Assembly: GCA_030267565.1 (NCBI GenBank)
Contig: BRXU01000002.1
Span: 4,401,501 to 4,465,500 of the forward strand
DNA: 64,000 nt
Reading direction: 5' to 3'
DNA from: Pleodorina starrii
Taxonomy: Eukaryota > Chlorophyta > Chlorophyceae > Chlamydomonadales > Volvocaceae
The position numbers and the translations under genes are program-made. Of the stretch, positions 49,601-61,376 are shown piece by piece (position 1 is the stretch's first letter; each line of letters starts with the position of its first letter). Under the pieces are notes generated by a model, which saw nothing but the letters and a program-made list of their open reading frames with translations, was not told where the DNA came from and ran no database searches.

Positions 49601-52600
49601 TCAGCAGCCAGGCAGCCTCACCCTCTTCCTGGACACCCTCAACACGCGCCACATGGCCGACGCCACCGGAACTGTCTCGCCGCTTGACTTTCCAATCGGG
49701 AACATGTACTTCGGCTACTTCGACACTGCAGCTGTGCAGAAGTACGGCGACCTGATTGCGAACAAGAACGCTTACAAGGAGGCGTCTTCGTGGTACCGGG
49801 TCACCGTGAACGGGGTACAGCAGGGCTCCGTCGCGGACATGAAGAATGCGCTGTCTCCGCTCAACCTTGCCCCGTCCGCCAATTTCAGCCTCAAGATATC
49901 GCTCAACAAGGGCGCCATCTTTCCTTCGACCAGCCTCTTCAAAATAGTCATCTCGAAGAACTGCAAAAGCGAGTCCGCGTGCGCCGCCATTCCGGACCCC
50001 GCAGTCGCGTTCGGGTCGCCCCAGGGCCATGTGGTCTACTCCCTGTGGACCGTTGAACAGAGCATGACCATCAACGGCAAGACCTTCGCAAATCACGCCT
50101 GGTGCCCCGTGCAGTCGGCGCTCAACCAGGACGGTGGGTGCGCGCACCGTTTATTTATTTTAGGATGGATGAAGCATGCAAATGTAGCCGCCGGAATAAA
50201 CATCCTACCGCCGTGTGCCGCCGTGTGCACTGATCCGCGTATAAGTAGCGAGACTAGGTAGGAGCGAAAGCTGTTATTTCTTACGTAGCGTACAGCTTCT
50301 CCAGTCCTGCTGAACCCTTGCATTTCGGACTTGGTGCGTGTTATTAGGCTGGTGAATTAGGGGTAAATATGTTTGCTGTGCACGTCCGCAAGAGCCTCTG
50401 AATGGTGTCCACGCATGTATGGCAACGCGCACATACATCGAACGATAGATGGAGGACATACAATAATGTGCAAATAATACGGATATATATGCATACTTAT
50501 ACACGGATATATATACGGCGGGTATATTCATATATACACGGAATTTATTTTACATTGGTCTTCAGACAACAATTCCAGGCTTCTAATTATTATATAGCGC
50601 AAGAACGAAACATATAAAACTCGCTCACTTACACAAAAAACGACTAAACTGTGAAACGTTGCCCGTTAGTAACGAATTTGGGTCCGCCTCACCTCTTACG
50701 TAACGTACCACTGCATCTCACCCTACCCTCTTGCTGCACGTTGCGCAGTTCCACCTTCCCTTGCAAAGGCAGAGACGACGCAAGCTCAGTACTACATTGG
50801 CTTTGGCAGCTGCCCCAGGAAGATGCAAAACCAGTCGTACGGCAACTGGAAGATGTACCGCCCAGATGCTCAGCAGCCAGGCAGCCTCACCCTCTTCCTG
50901 GACACCCTCAACACGCGCCACATGGCCGACGCCACCGGAACTGTCTCGCCGCTTGACTTTCCAATCGGGAACATGTACTTCGGCTACTTCGACACTGCAG
51001 CTGTGCAGAAGTACGGCGACCTGATTGCGAACAAGAACGCTTACAAGGAGGCGTCTTCGTGGTACCGGGTCACCGTGAACGGGGTACAGCAGGGCTCCGT
51101 CGCGGACATGAAGAATGCGCTGTCTCCGCTCAACCTTGCCCCGTCCGCCAATTTCAGCCTCAAGATATCGCTCAACAAGGGCGCCATCTTTCCTTCGACC
51201 AGCCTCTTCAAAATAGTCATCTCGAAGAACTGCAAAAGCGAGTCCGCGTGCGCCGCCATTCCGGACCCCGCAGTCGCGTTCGGGTCGCCCCAGGGCCATG
51301 TGGTCTACTCCCTGTGGACCGTTGAACAGAGCATGATCATCAACGGCAAGACCTTCGCAAATCACGCCTGGTGCCCCGTGCAGTCGGCGCTCAACCAGGA
51401 CGGTGGGTGCGCGCACCGTTTATTTATTTTAGGATGGATGAAGCATGCAAATGTAGCCGCCGGAATAGACATCCTACCGCCGTGTGCCGCCGTGTGCACT
51501 GATCCGCGTATAAGTAGCGAGACTAGGTAGGAGCGAAAGCTGTTATTTCTTACGTAGCGTACAGCTTCTCCAGTCCTGCTGAACCCTTGCATTTCGGACT
51601 TGGTGCGTGTTATTAGGCTGGTGAATTAGGGGTAAATATGTTTGCTGTGCACGTCCGCAAGAGCCTCTGAATGGTGTCCACGCATGTATGGCAACGCGCA
51701 CATACATCGAACGATAGATGGAGGACATACAATAATGTGCAAATAATACGGATATATATGCATACTTATACACGGATATATATACGGCGGGTATATTCAT
51801 ATATACACGGAATTTATTTTACATTGGTCTTCAGACAACAATTCCAGGCTTCTAATTATTATATAGCGCAAGAACGAAACATATAAAACTCGCTCACTTA
51901 CACAAAAAACGACTAAACTGTGAAACGTTGCCCGTTAGTAACGAATTTGGGTCCGCCTCACCTCTTACGTAACGTACCACTGCATCTCACCCTACCCTCT
52001 TGCTGCACGTTGCGCAGTTCCACCTTCCCTTGCAAAGGCAGAGACGACGCAAGCTCAGTACTACATTGGCTTTGGCAGCTGCCCCAGGAAGATGCAAAAC
52101 CAGTCGTACGGCAACTGGAAGATGTACCGCCCAGATGCTCAGCAGCCAGGCAGCCTCACCCTCTTCCTGGACACCCTCAACACGCGCCACATGGCCGACG
52201 CCACCGGAACTGTCTCGCCGCTTGACTTTCCAATCGGGAACATGTACTTCGGCTACTTCGACACTGCAGCTGTGCAGAAGTACGGCGACCTGATTGCGAA
52301 CAAGAACGCTTACAAGGAGGCGTCTTCGTGGTACCGGGTCACCGTGAACGGGGTACAGCAGGGCTCCGTCGCGGACATGAAGAATGCGCTGTCTCCGCTC
52401 AACCTTGCCCCGTCCGCCAATTTCAGCCTCAAGATATCGCTCAACAAGGGCGCCATCTTTCCTTCGACCAGCCTCTTCAAAATAGTCATCTCGAAGAACT
52501 GCAAAAGCGAGTCCGCGTGCGCCGCCATTCCGGACCCCGCAGTCGCGTTCGGGTCGCCCCAGGGCCATGTGGTCTACTCCCTGTGGACCGTTGAACAGAG

Positions 52601-55600
52601 CATGATCATCAACGGCAAGACCTTCGCAAATCACGCCTGGTGCCCCGTGCAGTCGGCGCTCAACCAGGACGGTGGGTGCGCGCACCGTTTCTTTATTTTA
52701 GGATGGATGAAGCATGCAAATGTAGCCGCCGGAATAAACATCCTACCGCCGTGTGCCGCCGTGTGCACTGATCCGCGTATAAGTAGCGAGACTAGGTAGG
52801 AGCGAAAGCTGTTATTTCTTACGTAGCGTACAGCTTCTCCAGTCCTGCTGAACCCTTGCATTTCGGACTTGGTGCGTGTTATTAGGCTGGTGAATTAGGG
52901 GTAAATATGTTTGCTGTGCACGTCCGCAAGAGCCTCTGAATGGTGTCCACGCATGTATGGCAACGCGCACATACATCGAACGATAGATGGAGGACATACA
53001 ATAATGTGCAAATAATACGGATATATATGCATACTTATACACGGATATATATACGGCGGGTATATTCATATATACACGGAATTTATTTTACATTGGTCTT
53101 CAGACAACAATTCCAGGCTTCTAATTATTATATAGCGCAAGAACGAAACATATAAAACTCGCTCACTTACACAAAAAACGACTAAACTGTGAAACGTTGC
53201 CCGTTAGTGACGAATTTGGGTCCGCCTCACCTCATACGTAACCTACCACTGCATCTCACCCTACCCTCTTGCTGCACGTTGCGCAGTTCCACCTTCCCTT
53301 GCAAAGGCAGAGACGACGCAAGCTCAGTACTACATTGGCTTTGGCAGCTGCCCCAGGAAGATGCAAAACCAGTCGTACGGCAACTGGAAGATGTACCGCC
53401 CAGATGCTCAGCAGCCAGGCAGCCTCACCCTCTTCCTGGACACCCTCAACACGCGCCACATGGCCGACGCCACCGGAACTGTCTCGCCGCTTGACTTTCC
53501 AATCGGGAACATGTACTTCGGCTACTTCGACACTGCAGCTGTGCAGAAGTACGGCGACCTGATTGCGAACAAGAACGCTTACAAGGAGGCGTCTTCGTGG
53601 TACCGGGTCACCGTGAACGGGGTACAGCAGGGCTCCGTCGCGGACATGAAGAATGCGCTGTCTCCGCTCAACCTTGCCCCGTCCGCCAATTTCAGCCTCA
53701 AGATATCGCTCAACAAGGGCGCCATCTTTCCTTCGACCAGCCTCTTCAAAATAGTCATCTCGAAGAACTGCAAAAGCGAGTCCGCGTGCGCCGCCATTCC
53801 GGACCCCGCAGTCGCGTTCGGGTCGCCCCAGGGCCATGTGGTCTACTCCCTGTGGACCGTTGAACAGAGCATGATCATCAACGGCAAGACCTTCGCAAAT
53901 CACGCCTGGTGCCCCGTGCAGTCGGCGCTCAACCAGGACGGTGGGTGCGCGCACCGTTTCTTTATTTTAGGATGGATGAAGCATGCAAATGTAGCCGCCG
54001 GAATAAACATCCTACCGCCGTGTGCCGCCGTGTGCACTGATCCGCGTATAAGTAGCGAGACTAGGTAGGAGCGAAAGCTGTTATTTCTTACGTAGCGTAC
54101 AGCTTCTCCAGTCCTGCTGAACCCTTGCATTTCGGACTTGGTGCGTGTTATTAGGCTGGTGAATTAGGGGTAAATATGTTTGCTGTGCACGTCCGCAAGA
54201 GCCTCTGAATGGTGTCCACGCATGTATGGCAACGCGCACATACATCGAACGATAGATGGAGGACATACAATAATGTGCAAATAATACGGATATATATATA
54301 TATATATATACTTATACACGGATATATATACGGCGGGTATATTCATATATACACGGAATTTATTTTACATTGGTCTTCAGACAACAATTCCAGGCTTCTA
54401 ATTATTATATAGCGCAAGAACGAAACATATAAAACTCGCTCACTTACACAAAAAACGACTAAACTGTGAAACGTTGCCCGTTAGTAACTAATTTGGGTCC
54501 GCCTCACCTCTTACGTAACGTACCACTGCATCTCACCCTACCCTCTTGCTGCACGTTGCGCAGTTCCACCTTCCCTTGCAAAGGCAGAGACGACGCAAGC
54601 TCAGTACTACATTGGCTTTGGCAGCTGCCCCAGGAAGATGCAAAACCAGTCGTACGGCAACTGGAAGATGTACCGCCCAGATGCTCAGCAGCCAGGCAGC
54701 CTCACCCTCTTCCTGGACACCCTCAACACGCGCCACATGGCCGACGCCACCGGAACTGTCTCGCCGCTTGACTTTCCAATCGGGAACATGTACTTCGGCT
54801 ACTTCGACACTGCAGCTGTGCAGAAGTACGGCGACCTGATTGCGAACAAGAACGCTTACAAGGAGGCGTCTTCGTGGTACCGGGTCACCGTGAACGGGGT
54901 ACAGCAGGGCTCCGTCGCGGACATGAAGAATGCGCTGTCTCCGCTCAACCTTGCCCCGTCCGCCAATTTCAGCCTCAAGATATCGCTCAACAAGGGCGCC
55001 ATCTTTCCTTCGACCAGCCTCTTCAAAATAGTCATCTCGAAGAACTGCAAAAGCGAGTCCGCGTGCGCCGCCATTCCGGACCCCGCAGTCGCGTTCGGGT
55101 CGCCCCAGGGCCATGTGGTCTACTCCCTGTGGACCGTTGAACAGAGCATGATCATCAACGGCAAGACCTTCGCAAATCACGCCTGGTGCCCCGTGCAGTC
55201 GGCGCTCAACCAGGACGGTGGGTGCGCGCACCGTTTCTTTATTTTAGGATGGATGAAGCATGCAAATGTAGCCGCCGGAATAAACATCCTACCGCCGTGT
55301 GCCGCCGTGTGCACTGATCCGCGTATAAGTAGCGAGACTAGGTAGGAGCGAAAGCTGTTATTTCTTACGTAGCGTACAGCTTCTCCAGTCCTGCTGAACC
55401 CTTGCATTTCGGACTTGGTGCGTGTTATTAGGCTGGTGAATTAGGGGTAAATATGTTTGCTGTGCACGTCCGCAAGAGCCTCTGAATGGTGTCCACGCAT
55501 GTATGGCAACGCGCACATACATCGAACGATAGATGGAGGACATACAATAATGTGCAAATAATACGGATATATATATATATATATATACTTATACACGGAT

Positions 55601-58600
55601 ATATATACGGCGGGTATATTCATATATACACGGAATTTATTTTACATTGGTCTTCAGACAACAATTCCAGGCTTCTAATTATTATATAGCGCAAGAACGA
55701 AACATATAAAACTCGCTCACTTACACAAAAAACGACTAAACTGTGAAACGTTGCCCGTTAGTAACTAATTTGGGTCCGCCTCACCTCTTACGTAACGTAC
55801 CACTGCATCTCACCCTACCCTCTTGCTGCACGTTGCGCAGTTCCACCTTCCCTTGCAAAGGCAGAGACGACGCAAGCTCAGTACTACATTGGCTTTGGCA
55901 GCTGCCCCAGGAAGATGCAAAACCAGTCGTACGGCAACTGGAAGATGTACCGCCCAGATGCTCAGCAGCCAGGCAGCCTCACCCTCTTCCTGGACACCCT
56001 CAACACGCGCCACATGGCCGACGCCACCGGAACTGTCTCGCCGCTTGACTTTCCAATCGGGAACATGTACTTCGGCTACTTCGACACTGCAGCTGTGCAG
56101 AAGTACGGCGACCTGATTGCGAACAAGAACGCTTACAAGGAGGCGTCTTCGTGGTACCGGGTCACCGTGAACGGGGTACAGCAGGGCTCCGTCGCGGACA
56201 TGAAGAATGCGCTGTCTCCGCTCAACCTTGCCCCGTCCGCCAATTTCAGCCTCAAGATATCGCTCAACAAGGGCGCCATCTTTCCTTCGACCAGCCTCTT
56301 CAAAATTGTCATCTCGAAGAACTGTAAAAACGAGTCCGCGTGCGCCGCCATTCCGGACCCCGCAGTCGCGTTCGGGTCGCCCCAGGGCCATGTGGTCTAC
56401 TCCCTGTGGACCGTTGAACAGAGCATGACCATCAACGGCAAGACCTTCGCAAATCACGCCTGGTGCCCCGTGCAGTCGGCGCTCAACCAGGACGGTACGT
56501 TTATGAATATACGTGTGTATTATACGGATATATATACGGCGGGTACATTCATACATACACACAAGGAATTTCACATTGGCTTTCAGACAACAATTCCATA
56601 CTTCTAGTTATTTAAATAGAACGAAAAGGATAACACTCGCTCCGTCACTTACACAATATAGATCAAACTGTGAAATGTTAGTTTGCCTTGTTTGCCCGCC
56701 GGTTCGTAACGAATTTGGGTCCTCACCTCACCTCTTACGTAACCTACCACTGCATCTCACCCTGCCCTCTTGCTGCACGTTGCGCAGTTCCACCTTCCCT
56801 TGCAAAGGCAGAGACGACGCAAGCTCAGTACTACGTTGGCTTTGGCAGCTGCAACTCCACGATGCAGAACCAGGCGTTCAGCAACTGGGTCATGTACCGC
56901 CCGCGCACCCAGCAGCAGCCTGGTTCGCTGTCTCTGTTCCTGGACACCCGCAACATGGGCGTCGTGGCCGATGCCACCGGAAATGTGGTGCCGCGCGAGT
57001 TCCCTCTCAACAACATGTACTTCGCTTACTTCAACAACAGAGCGGTACAGAAGCTTGACGAGGCGCTTTCGAACCCGGACACCTACACGCAAACATCTTC
57101 TTGGTACCGGATCCACATCAACGGCAAACGGGTCACAACGGTCATGGACATGAAGAACACGCTTACGGGAGACAGTTCCTCCACGTTCTCCAGGTTTAGC
57201 CTCAAATCAACGCTCAACGGCGTAATCACACCGTCGACCGCCCTCTACAACATCACCATCACCAAGAATTGTGCTACCCCAGTTGCGTGCGCCGCTATCC
57301 CCGAGCCCCTGGACGCCTTCGTCTCGCCGTCTACTGACACTTTGGTCTTCTCGTTCTGGACCGTCAACCAGCCCCTGACCATCAACGGCTTCTACAAAAG
57401 GGACCACGCCTGGTGCCCAGCCAAGGCGGCAGTCAATGTGGACGGTAGGTGCTTGCGTTGTATATCTTTTACTATCAGGTAGCGGAAGATGCCGTGTCAG
57501 CCGTTTTTGGCCCGAATCGTGATCAAGGTTATCGCCCAAAAATCGCCCTACACGGTGTCCTGCACACTAAGGTCTAGAATATAGAATAGGACAATTTTGA
57601 TCGATCGAGCGAGCAAAAACCCATGCTCAGAGGTGCGCGGCGGCTTCGGAAATTGTCAACCAGACACTGCGGGAGCGCGCGACCGGCCCTACGTACGTAT
57701 CCGTCTAGCCGGAACTCGCGCGTGGTAAACCCAAGCGGGGTGTAGGGGGCAAGGGTAGCATGGCGGCGGAGGGGAGGATGGAAGATGGTAATCCAGCAAC
57801 ATAACGAAGGGAATGAAAGAGCGGGGAAGCTAAGCAGAGAGGCGATAGCGCGCACGACTCCCAGTAACTATTTATTTCCTCAGAGCTGCGCGGACTGCCC
57901 GCTGCTGTCATGCTGCTGCGTGCTTTGTTCCTGATTTGCAGCCGTGCCATCGGGCACTCAGCAGCTCGTGAAGGCATGGTCGACAGATCCCCAGTACTAC
58001 ATGGGTTTTGGCAACTGCCCCAGGAAGATGCAAGACCAGTCGTACGGCAACTGGGAGATGTACCGCCCAGATGCTCAGCAGCCAGGCACCCTCACCCTCT
58101 TCCTGGACACCCGCATCCCGCGCCACGTAGCCGACGCCGCTGGGTCTGTCAAGCCAAAGGACTTCCCCATCACGAACTTGTTCTTCGCCTTCTTCAGCAC
58201 TGCAGCTGTGCAGAAGTACGCCGAGCTGATGGCAACCAAGACCACCTCTATGGAGGCGGCTTCCTGGTACCGGGTCCACGTGAACGGGGTGCAGCAGGGC
58301 TCCGTCATGGACATGAAGAATGTGCTGACGCCTCTTAACTTTGCCCCGTCCTCCAACTTCAGCCTCAAGATCACTCTGAACAGGGGCGCCATAGTGCCGC
58401 GATATGACCCCTTCAACATCACCATCTCGAAGAACTGCAGAACCGCATCTTTATGCGCCGCCATTCCGGACCCCGCAATCGCGTTCGGATCACCCCTTGG
58501 CCATGTGGTATTTTCTCTTTGGAGCGTCAACCAGATGCTCAGCATTGACGGCGCAGCTCCCAGGGCCGAAGCCTGGTGCCCAGTGCAGTCGGCGATTAAC

Positions 58601-61158
58601 GGAAACGGTAGGTGGTTCCGTCGTTATTGCGTGCTAGTTGTGCGTCTTGCTTTCGCTTCCCGACATCTCCGATATGCGAATACATGCCGCCGGCGGTGTT
58701 GCTGGTGCACCCCATCTAATACGCATGCACCAGTTACATGTCTATCACCACGCACGGTATGTATTCACCAGCAGTTCGTTACCCCAAGGGGCTTTAGACT
58801 TCTACGTACCCGCCCACCGTCCGGTCTCACCATGGGTCTAGCCAGCCGCTCCGTCCACGCATACATTCTCTGTATGTAGTCACTATGACCGTTAATCCGT
58901 GTCGTCTGCTGACTGCTGAATCCCTGTCTCGTTGTCGCGCCGCTGCCTCCGTGCTTTGTAGTGCCGTCGGTAATGGACCCTATTTTCGTCACTGCGGCAG
59001 TCAATGTGGACGGTAGGTGCTTGTGTTGTATGTCTGTTACTATCATGTAGCGGAAGATGCCGTGTCGGCATTTTCTTGCCCGAATCGTTATCAAAATTAT
59101 CGCCCCACACGGTGCCCTCACGCACATACGTTCTAGCTAGAATATGAATAGGAACAGTAGAGCAAAAATCCTTTCATGCTCTGAGGTGCGCGGCTTCGGA
59201 AATTGTCAACCAGCATCTGAGGGAGCGCGCGGCCGGCCCTAGCATGTGGTAAACCCGCGCGTGGTAACCCCAATCAAGCGGGAGCGAGGTAGGAGGCGAG
59301 GGTAGCGTGGCGGCGGAGGGAAGGATGGAAGATGGTCATTCAGCAAGATAGAGGGGGGAAAGGGGAAGCTGTGGAGAGGCGTTACTCCCAATAACTATTC
59401 ATTTCAGATAGATAGAGGTTCGAGGACTGCTGCTTTAATGTGTGGTGCTTTGTTCTTTGCTCGTTGCAGCCGTGCCACCGCTAGTGAAGGCAGAGACGAC
59501 ACAACCCCAGTACTACATGGGTTTTGGCAACTGCCCCAGGAAGATGCAAGACCAGTCGTACGGCAACTGGCCGATGTACCGCCCACCTGCTCAGCAGCCA
59601 GGCAGCCTCACCCTCTTCCTGGACACCCGCCTCGCGCGCCACGTGGCCAACGCCGCTGGGTCTGTCAAGCCATTGGACTTCCCCATCACGAACTTGTTCT
59701 TCGCCTTCTTCAGCACTGCAGCTGTGCAGAAGTACGCCGAGCTGATGGCAACCAAGACCACCTCTATGGAGGCGGCTTCGTGGTACCGGGTCCACGTGAA
59801 CGGGGTACAGCAGGGCTCCGTCATGGACATGAAGAATGTGCTGACGCCGCTCAACTTTGCCCCGTCCTCCAACTTCAGCCTCAAGATCACTCTGAACAGG
59901 GGCGCCATAGCGCCGGCATATGACGCCTTCAACATCACCATCTCGAAGAACTGCAGAACCCCATCTATGTGCGCGACCATTCCGGACCCCGCAATCGCGT
60001 TCGGATCACCCCTGGGCCATGTGGTATTTTCTCTTTGGAGCGTCAACCAGATGCTCAGCATCGACGGCGCAGCTCCCAGGGCCGAAGCCTGGTGCCCAGT
60101 GCAGTCGGCGATTAACAGAGACTGTAGGTATTTCGTTATAGCATGGCATCAGTTGTGCGTCTTGGTTTCGCTTCCGGACGACTCTGATATGCGAATACAT
60201 GCCGCCGGCGGTGTTGCTGGTGCACCCCCTCTAATACGCATGCAGCAGTCACATGTCTATCACCACGCACGGTATTCACCAGCAGTTCGTTACCCCAAGG
60301 GGCTTTAGACTTCTACGTATCCGCCCACCGTCCGGTCTCACCATGGGCGGCCTAGCTAGCCGCTCCGTCCATCCATACATTCTCTGTATGTAGTCACTAT
60401 GACCGTTAATCCGTATCTGCTGACTGCTGCTGATGAATCCCTGCTGTCTCGTTCACGCGCCGCTGCCTCCGTGCATTGCAGTGCCGGCAGTATTGAACCC
60501 GGTGTTCGTCACTGCAGCTAAGGGGACCACACAACCCCAGTACTACATTGGCTTTGGAAGCTGCGCGAGGAAAATGCAGAACCAGTCATTTGGCAACTGG
60601 AAGATGTACCGCCCGCGTAGCGAGCAGCAAGCTGGCGGCCTCACACTCCGCCTGGACACCCAAAACAGGCGCCACTTCGCCGACGCCACCGGGACTGTCG
60701 TGCCGCGCGACTTCAACGTCACCACCCTGTACTTTGCCTACTTCATGGATAAAGCGGTGATGAGGTTCGATGAGATGGAGGCGAACCCGGCAAGCTACAT
60801 CCAGAGGTCTACCTGGTACAACGTGTTTGTGAACGGTGTGCAGCAGGGCTCGGTCCAAGACATGAAGAACACGCTCAACCCGACCAGCAAAACCCCAACC
60901 GACCATCGGCGCTTCAGCCTCAAGGTGACGCTCAACCGGGGCGCCATTGCGCCGTCGACCCAGCCGTTCGTCATTTCCATCACCAAGAACTGCAGGTTCG
61001 ACTGCGCCATCATTCCAGATCCTTCCAACGCTTTCGTGTCGCCCGATGATCACGTGGTTTACTCCCTGTGGAGCGTCAACCAGGTGCTCAGCATCGACGG
61101 CGCAGCTCCCAGGGACCACGCCTGGTGCCCAGTGCAGTCGGCGATTAATACGCCTTGA
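40640..61158 (+). CDS. Gene B: secreted paralogue with micro-exon stalk and 10 four-cysteine domains
   Basis: Exons: 40640-40732, 41275-41338; 13 micro-exons 41735-41779, 42239-42286, 42640-42687, 43309-43353, 43830-43877, 44515-44559, 45034-45081, 45719-45763, 46237-46284, 46922-46966, 47440-47487, 48121-48165, 48640-48687; 49194-49265; 49492-50133; five 654-bp exons at 50749, 52018, 53287, 54564 and 55841; 56788-57444; 57942-58607; 58962-59012; 59470-60123; 60482-61158. The total is 7,452 nt, one open frame, about 2,483 residues. The signal-peptide exon matches gene A. A 12-proline run follows in exon 2, then a ~202-residue stalk from the micro-exons, another 12-proline exon, and ten domains. 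Exons from the third on are phase 1-1. TGTAA lies 214 bp after the stop. An extracellular-matrix or adhesion role is inferred from architecture. Inclusion of every micro-exon in one mRNA is the least certain point. Confidence 0.75.
40875..40946. other. Hairpin with 20-bp perfect inner arms in gene B intron 1
   Basis: ATGTCTGCGAAGAGAAACAT (40888-40907) and its exact inverse (40918-40937) flank a 10-base loop. CCGTTA/TAACGG pair outside them. It lies in the first intron, soon after the signal-peptide exon. Confidence 0.75.
41735..48687 (+). repeat. Micro-exon array on a ~1,203-bp repeat
   Basis: Two alternating symmetric micro-exons lie in long near-identical introns. Type A (45 bp) encodes ESVGNTPPEAKLESAG or EIVGNTPPEAKLESAG. 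Type B (48 bp) encodes ENNVGNPPPEMALEAAG or GNNVGNPPPEMALEAAG. Order: A B B A B A B A B A B A B. Successive type A exons from the second on are 1199-1206 bp apart, and type B exons from the third on 1200-1204 bp. The two adjacent type B exons are only 401 bp apart, marking a half-unit duplication or deletion. Donors are GTAGGA (A) and GTCAGT (B). The middle type A exons use AAG rather than TAG acceptors. The A and B peptides are themselves related, so an older exon doubling preceded the array. Confidence 0.8.
49194..49265 (+). other. Poly-proline exon of gene B
   Basis: This 72-bp phase 1-1 exon encodes DLTTAEADS, twelve prolines, then VEPG. It matches gene A exon 18498-18593 (DLTAGNRPPAEADS, then prolines), so both genes place this rigid segment directly before the first domain. 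In volvocine walls such runs are typically hydroxylated and glycosylated. Confidence 0.7.
49492..50133 (+). other. Gene B domain exon E1
   Basis: This 214-codon exon starts with the ELAAAPLAPQ linker also used by gene A D1, but its domain body is of the array type (GFGSCPRKM, SSWYRVTVNG). It is therefore a chimera of a D1-type front and an array-type body. Confidence 0.75.
50134..56494. repeat. 1,269/1,277-bp tandem exon+intron array, five copies
   Basis: Five 654-bp exons start at 50749, 52018, 53287, 54564 and 55841. Spacing is 1,269, 1,269, 1,277 and 1,277 bp. The extra 8 bp are TA units added to the intron (GATATATATGCATAC became a longer TA run). Exons differ at single codons such as TING/IING and KSE/KNE. 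The 3' parts of the introns, including AAAACTCGCTCACTTACAC, are shared with the gene A array introns. Confidence 0.9.
56788..57444 (+). other. Gene B domain exon E7 (CNSTM type)
   Basis: This is the counterpart of gene A D12, with near-identical sequence and the same 657-bp length. In gene B it follows the array directly and its upstream intron keeps array-type sequence. Confidence 0.8.
57942..58607 (+). other. Gene B domain exon E8 (GNC type)
   Basis: This 222-codon exon has GFGNCPRKM, SWYRVHVNG, NITISKNC and AWCPV, and its closest relatives are E10 and gene A D1. Its N-terminal linker (VPSGTQQLVKAWSTDPQYY) is unique in the window. Confidence 0.75.
58962..59012 (+). other. Collapsed 51-bp domain exon
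   Basis: The exon encodes PSVMDPIFVTAAVNVDG. Its front is the linker start of a D2/terminal-type exon and its back is the last codons of a CNSTM-type exon. The ~200-residue domain between is missing. The TAG acceptor, GTAGGT donor and phase 1-1 symmetry are intact, so it could still be spliced in frame. Alternatively it is skipped. Confidence 0.6.
59470..60123 (+). other. Gene B domain exon E10 (GNC type)
   Basis: This 218-codon exon joins an array-like linker (VKAETTQPQYY) to a GNC-type body with NITISKNC. It is another front/body chimera and closely matches gene A D1 in the body. Confidence 0.75.
60482..61158 (+). other. Gene B terminal domain exon E11
   Basis: The linker VLNPVFVTAAKGTTQ is as in gene A D2. 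The body is diverged (GFGSCARKM, RSTWYNVFVNG, ITKNCRFDCAIIPDP) with only three residues between the middle cysteines. It ends HAWCPVQSAINTP and TGA. Confidence 0.8.
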
Positions 61159-61371
61159 TCGATAACAACAAAACGGGCGGCGAGTACTGCAGTACATATG
61201 AACGAGACATTATTAGGATTTTGCATTGTGCGTATGTACTTTACTGAACATGCACGACTGGCCGGAACGAATGAACATGTGTGACATTTGTCTGGACATG
61301 TCTGAATGAACATGTCTATCTGGACTTGTCTGGACATATCTGGGCATGTCTGGCGCGTGTACGTATATATG

Positions 61372-61376
61372 TGTAA
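61372..61376 (+). terminator. TGTAA polyadenylation signal of gene B
   Basis: TGTAA lies 214 bp after the stop codon, similar in placement to gene A. Confidence 0.55.

Larger units (their letters stand above)
57445..60481. repeat. Duplicated intron-exon segment around E8 and E10
   Basis: Introns after E7 and after the 51-bp exon match (GTAGGTGCTTG, TAGCGGAAGATGCCGTGTC). Sequences before E8 and E10 match (AAGGATGGAAGATGGT-type), the exons E8 and E10 match, and the introns after them match. So a segment of about 1.5 kb was duplicated, and the collapsed exon lies at the junction. Confidence 0.7.

Noticed and set aside
50718..51416. Long antisense ORFs (about 232 codons) opposite each gene B array exon
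   Set aside because: They mirror GC-biased third positions of the sense exon, recur only because the exon recurs, and contain no recognisable domain.
19203..61158. Domain identified as pherophorin (volvocine matrix family)
   Set aside because: The poly-Pro plus globular layout is similar, but the pherophorin cysteine-rich motifs are absent; only four cysteines occur per domain, with GFGxC and WCPV contexts.
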